A stretch of DNA of 64,000 nucleotides from an uncultured Sphingobacteriales bacterium (lineage in GTDB: Bacteria; Bacteroidota; Bacteroidia; Chitinophagales; Chitinophagaceae), in the NCBI GenBank assembly GCA_937991535.1, contig CALKHN010000073.1:1-64000 (forward strand), in the 5' to 3' direction. A program made the position numbers and the translations under genes. The notes below the pieces were generated by a model. The model was not told the origin of the DNA. It saw only the letters and a list, made by a program, of their open reading frames with translations, and ran no database searches. Shown piece after piece: positions 61,652 through 64,000 of this stretch (its first letter is position 1; each line of letters begins with the position of its first letter).

Positions 61652-63118
61652 TTATGCGTACCTTACATTATCAAGTTGTTGCAGGTATGCTTTCCATTCG
61701 TGCTGTGTACGTCCTGCAGACAAAATATTCATGATCTCTATATAGTTTTCAGACACTGCTGCTGCCAGCGGTGCACTGCTATTGCGTTGCAGCACTGCCG
61801 TCATTTTCAGCAGCAGGCTTTGCATGGTAATGCCTTTGATGTTGTCGGGTACAGGTTTGTCGTTGCGGCGGATGTTCTTTGCAATATGTGCCAGGTAAGC
61901 CGGTCCCTGGTAGCGGTTCCATGCCGCCATCACCTCTCTTTTGTGCCGCACCAGGTTAAGCAGTTCGGTACGGTGTGTTTTAAACAGTTCGAGGATGCGC
62001 ATACCCTCGGGGGAAGTACGCAATTCGGTTTCCAGTTCAGCAAGGCTTTCGGATAACGATTTTATAGTTGAGGGGTTACCGGCTGAACCCAGCAATACCC
62101 CTTCTTTTCCTCCTACAGCACCATGGAAACTGCTGTCGAGTACCTTGATCCCCAATGCCGTTTCTATCGTTTTTATATTAGAGCCATAGCCTGTGTGGTT
62201 CGTGGCCACGGTAGAGAAGTTCAACAATACTACCTGGTTGTGTTCATTTACCGATACAGAGCCGGAATCGCCTTTTATTATATAATCAGTATCTCCCCCC
62301 GTTGGCGTTACTTCAAATTGTCCTACGCGGTCTATAATAATATTGTTGTAATATTCATACTGGGTACTATGGGGCACATTGTCATGCGTGATCTGTCCTC
62401 TTATCAGTTTTCCGCTTGCGCGCCCCCTCACAAATACGGTTTCCATTGGCAAGGGATCGGTGCTGCCTGCCACAGCTCCGATCTCGAGTATTTCATTAAG
62501 AAAACGCATCTCAGGAACAGTATCGTTGTCCTGTCCGTCGAGTAAAACGATAGCGGCATCAAGATTATCTGTTTTCAATCTTCCGTCGGTAACCTTACCA
62601 ATTTCATTACTGGCGCAGCAACTGCAACATCCGTTGTGTGTGGGCTGTCCAACGCGGTCGCCATCTATTGCATCTGGACTTCCCACCATTACGTGCCAGG
62701 CGCTTAATATCACTATTTTGTTATCCGAATTTCTTTTGGCAAAACATCCCAGTGTGCCTTTGCTTGACGATGAGCCACTTCCTTCAATTTGAGAACCACC
62801 TATTAGTGGTCTGTAGTTTTTTGAGTCACTGGCGATAGCGATTCCATTGGTTGGCTCGGTTATATCGGTTTCAAAACCAAATATTTCTTCCGGCACCAGT
62901 TCTGCTTTTTTTATCGCTGATTTTACTTTCTTCTTTTGCACCGTTACTTTAAAGCAGGGTTGCCGCTGTATTTCGCCTTTCACCTCCTTTAACCCCACGC
63001 CAACGGCCACCACGCCGGGTATCTTCATCAGCGCTTCTTCGGCCTGCCGGCGCACTTTGTTGAATGCGTTGTTGATGTCAACCACTTCGTCTCTCGGTAT
63101 ATAAGTGTCCTTAGGCAT
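61652..63118 (-). CDS. Trypsin-like serine protease with C-terminal helical domain
   Basis: The 488 aa protein has an N-terminal beta segment (PGVVAVGVGLKEVKGE about 34-49). A chymotrypsin-fold domain (about 100-330) carries a likely triad H142 (SAWHVM), D187 (NLDAAI) and S285 (KGDSGS). A helical domain (about 356-488) follows. There is no signal peptide, so proteolysis would happen in the cytoplasm. A CCSCC cluster at 164-168 is unusual. The C-terminal domain is homologous to the neighbouring 139 aa protein over residues 367-444. Its start overlaps the end of that gene by 8 bp. It may be an effector or maturation protease activated by association with the large proteins. Confidence 0.88.
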   Translation of the reverse strand: MPKDTYIPRDEVVDINNAFNKVRRQAEEALMKIPGVVAVGVGLKEVKGEIQRQPCFKVTVQKKKVKSAIKKAELVPEEIFGFETDITEPTNGIAIASDSKNYRPLIGGSQIEGSGSSSSKGTLGCFAKRNSDNKIVILSAWHVMVGSPDAIDGDRVGQPTHNGCCSCCASNEIGKVTDGRLKTDNLDAAIVLLDGQDNDTVPEMRFLNEILEIGAVAGSTDPLPMETVFVRGRASGKLIRGQITHDNVPHSTQYEYYNNIIIDRVGQFEVTPTGGDTDYIIKGDSGSVSVNEHNQVVLLNFSTVATNHTGYGSNIKTIETALGIKVLDSSFHGAVGGKEGVLLGSAGNPSTIKSLSESLAELETELRTSPEGMRILELFKTHRTELLNLVRHKREVMAAWNRYQGPAYLAHIAKNIRRNDKPVPDNIKGITMQSLLLKMTAVLQRNSSAPLAAAVSENYIEIMNILSAGRTQHEWKAYLQQLDNVRYA

Positions 63119-63530
63119 ATTGTTCCATGTTTTGAATATTGTTGATGCGGTGGATGATCTCCTTCAGGGAATGGGTTTCGCGCGCCATTTTCAGTACCAT
63201 GGGCGCATATTGCCCGATGGCCTTTTTAAGTTCCGGTGAGCCATAGTCCTGCAGCACTTCAGCCATGTACAGGATCAGCGTTTCAAGCGATATTCCATCC
63301 ACAGATTTAATAAAATAAGTATCGTCTTCAAAGCCGCTGTCCACCATTGACTTCACAAACTTTGGCCCGTGGTTACGCTGCCAGCAAACCATTGTTGGCC
63401 GGTTTTTGTTGATGAGGTACATCACTTCATGCCCATGCTGGCGCACCAGTTGCAGCACCTGCCTGCCTGCGGCAGATACTTTAAGCTGGTCTTCAAAATG
63501 TTCTATTTTACGGATGCGTGGCATGGTCAT
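63111..63530 (-). CDS. Stand-alone copy of the protease C-terminal helical domain
   Basis: The 139 aa helical protein aligns with residues 367-444 of the protease without gaps at residues 17-94. By hand I count 22 identical residues in 78, including W50/W400, R52/R402, GP 55-56/405-406, G79/G429 and VLQ 92-94/442-444. No other domain is present. It overlaps the protease gene by 8 bp and lies 21 bp after the 128 aa gene, so expression is coupled. A homotypic-interaction adaptor for the protease, like effector-associated domains, is the simplest idea. I cannot prove it from sequence alone. Confidence 0.82.
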   Translation of the reverse strand: MTMPRIRKIEHFEDQLKVSAAGRQVLQLVRQHGHEVMYLINKNRPTMVCWQRNHGPKFVKSMVDSGFEDDTYFIKSVDGISLETLILYMAEVLQDYGSPELKKAIGQYAPMVLKMARETHSLKEIIHRINNIQNMEQYA

Positions 63531-63551
63531 ATTTCTAAAAGCGTTGTAATG

Positions 63552-63938
63552 CTAACGGTTGTCCGATTTTTTTCTCACCTTTCCGAGGAACTCATGGATG
63601 TTGGCAACGTTCCCCATTGTATCTGTTGTACGTGAAACGCCGGTTAACTGCTCTATCGCTTCACTCACTTCATTTTTTAACCGGCGAAGACCAGTAACAT
63701 CTTCTCCGTGAATAACAGTGCCAAAATCCTTTTCGAGGCTTGTCATTAACATTGACAGATCGTTGATGGTAAGGGTAGCCTTTAGCTTTTTAAACACGAA
63801 AAATGCGAGTTCAACCGAGTTGGTTGCTAATACCTCTCTCCATACTTGTGCGGATGGCTCCTGTATAAGCATTTTTTCCACTTCGGCCTTAGCGGCGCCT
63901 AAGTTGCCATCATTTACATATTGCTGCAGGTTATTCAT
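63552..63938 (-). CDS. Small helical protein of unknown function, operon member 1
   Basis: The 128 aa protein starts MNNLQQYVNDGNLGAAKAEVEKML and appears wholly helical (for example RREVLATNSVEL-like and SLEKDFGTVIHGED segments). Its end (LGKVRKKSDNR) is basic. It is encoded 14 bp downstream of the partial gene at the right edge and 21 bp upstream of the 139 aa gene, so it belongs to the same transcript. I find no family or clear similarity to the adaptor domain. Confidence 0.7.
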   Translation of the reverse strand: MNNLQQYVNDGNLGAAKAEVEKMLIQEPSAQVWREVLATNSVELAFFVFKKLKATLTINDLSMLMTSLEKDFGTVIHGEDVTGLRRLKNEVSEAIEQLTGVSRTTDTMGNVANIHEFLGKVRKKSDNR

Positions 63939-63952
63939 AATAAATATATTTT

Positions 63953-64000
63953 TTAAAAGCCATTGTTGGTAAGGTCAATCAACGTTCCGTTATCAACCCA
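63953..64000 (-). CDS. 3' end of an upstream gene of the operon (partial)
   Basis: Reading in from the right edge, the minus strand encodes WVDNGTLIDLTNNGF and then TAA at 63955-63953. The frame is open to the window end and the stop is 14 bp from the next ATG, so another operon gene evidently continues beyond 64000. Only 15 residues are visible, so nothing can be said of its function. Confidence 0.5.
   Translation of the reverse strand, partial: WVDNGTLIDLTNNGF

Noticed and set aside
45653..63938. Contractile injection system or phage tail cluster
   Set aside because: No sheath, tube, spike, LysM, baseplate J/GPW or AAA+ ATPase gene is visible in the part available, so the label is not supported.
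1..64000. tRNA, rRNA, CRISPR or transposase genes
   Set aside because: No cloverleaf-like block, ribosomal sequence, regularly spaced direct-repeat array or transposase protein was seen on either strand.

Overview
The window looks like a chromosomal segment of a free-living Bacteroidota, most likely Chitinophagaceae or a near relative. The evidence is a SusC/SusD pair, Bacteroidota-type promoter signals (TTG and TAnnTTTG), no obvious Shine-Dalgarno dependence, AT-rich intergenic DNA full of hairpin repeats, and lipoprotein and signal-peptide styles typical of the phylum. No rRNA, tRNA, CRISPR array, transposase or phage integrase was seen.

Region 1 (1-16.0 kb, mostly + strand) is a catabolic and transport locus. 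It holds a secreted GH32-like beta-propeller protein, a PhyH-type dioxygenase, a HEAT-like lipoprotein, an amidohydrolase/class III aminotransferase fusion, a sodium:solute symporter, an HpcH/HpaI aldolase, an aldo/keto reductase, a Gfo/Idh/MocA oxidoreductase, three SDRs and a Zn-alcohol dehydrogenase. A convergent AraC-type regulator closes it. The set suggests import and stepwise oxidation/aldol cleavage of a sugar acid or similar polyol; the substrate cannot be read from the sequence. One SDR lacks the catalytic Lys. Gaps between successive genes hold unrelated short-word tandem repeats.

Region 2 (16.3-33.8 kb) is mixed. It contains a giant SGNH/PVC-type cytochrome c lipoprotein, a heterodimeric ABC exporter with one degenerate ATP site, a double-cupin protein, an LLM flavin oxidoreductase, an Asp-box (sialidase-like) protein, an alpha/beta hydrolase, a patatin, and an ArsR-SRPBCC-(VOC relic)-DUF998-DUF4287 run. 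It ends with a DUF6152/DUF6644-like pair and a cytochrome c lipoprotein.

Region 3 (33.8-43.6 kb) starts with a 1.2 kb island containing a 0.41 kb direct duplication. A minus-strand polysaccharide-utilisation locus follows: SusC, SusD, a MITE-like palindrome, a heparinase II/III family lyase and a BNR-4 protein.

Region 4 (44.0-64.0 kb) has a small acidic protein and a divergent MnmH/SelU-like protein lacking the usual rhodanese Cys motif. The rest is one minus-strand operon of at least seven genes that runs off the right edge. It encodes a partial gene, two small proteins (128 and 139 aa), a signal-less trypsin-like protease, a DUF6603-type beta-rich protein (1144 aa) and three giant proteins of unknown function (1094, 2356 and 658 aa). 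The protease C-terminal helical domain is homologous, without gaps over 78 residues by hand alignment, to the stand-alone 139 aa protein. This operon is the best candidate for an undescribed system: large cytoplasmic structural-looking proteins coupled to a protease through a duplicated adaptor-like domain.
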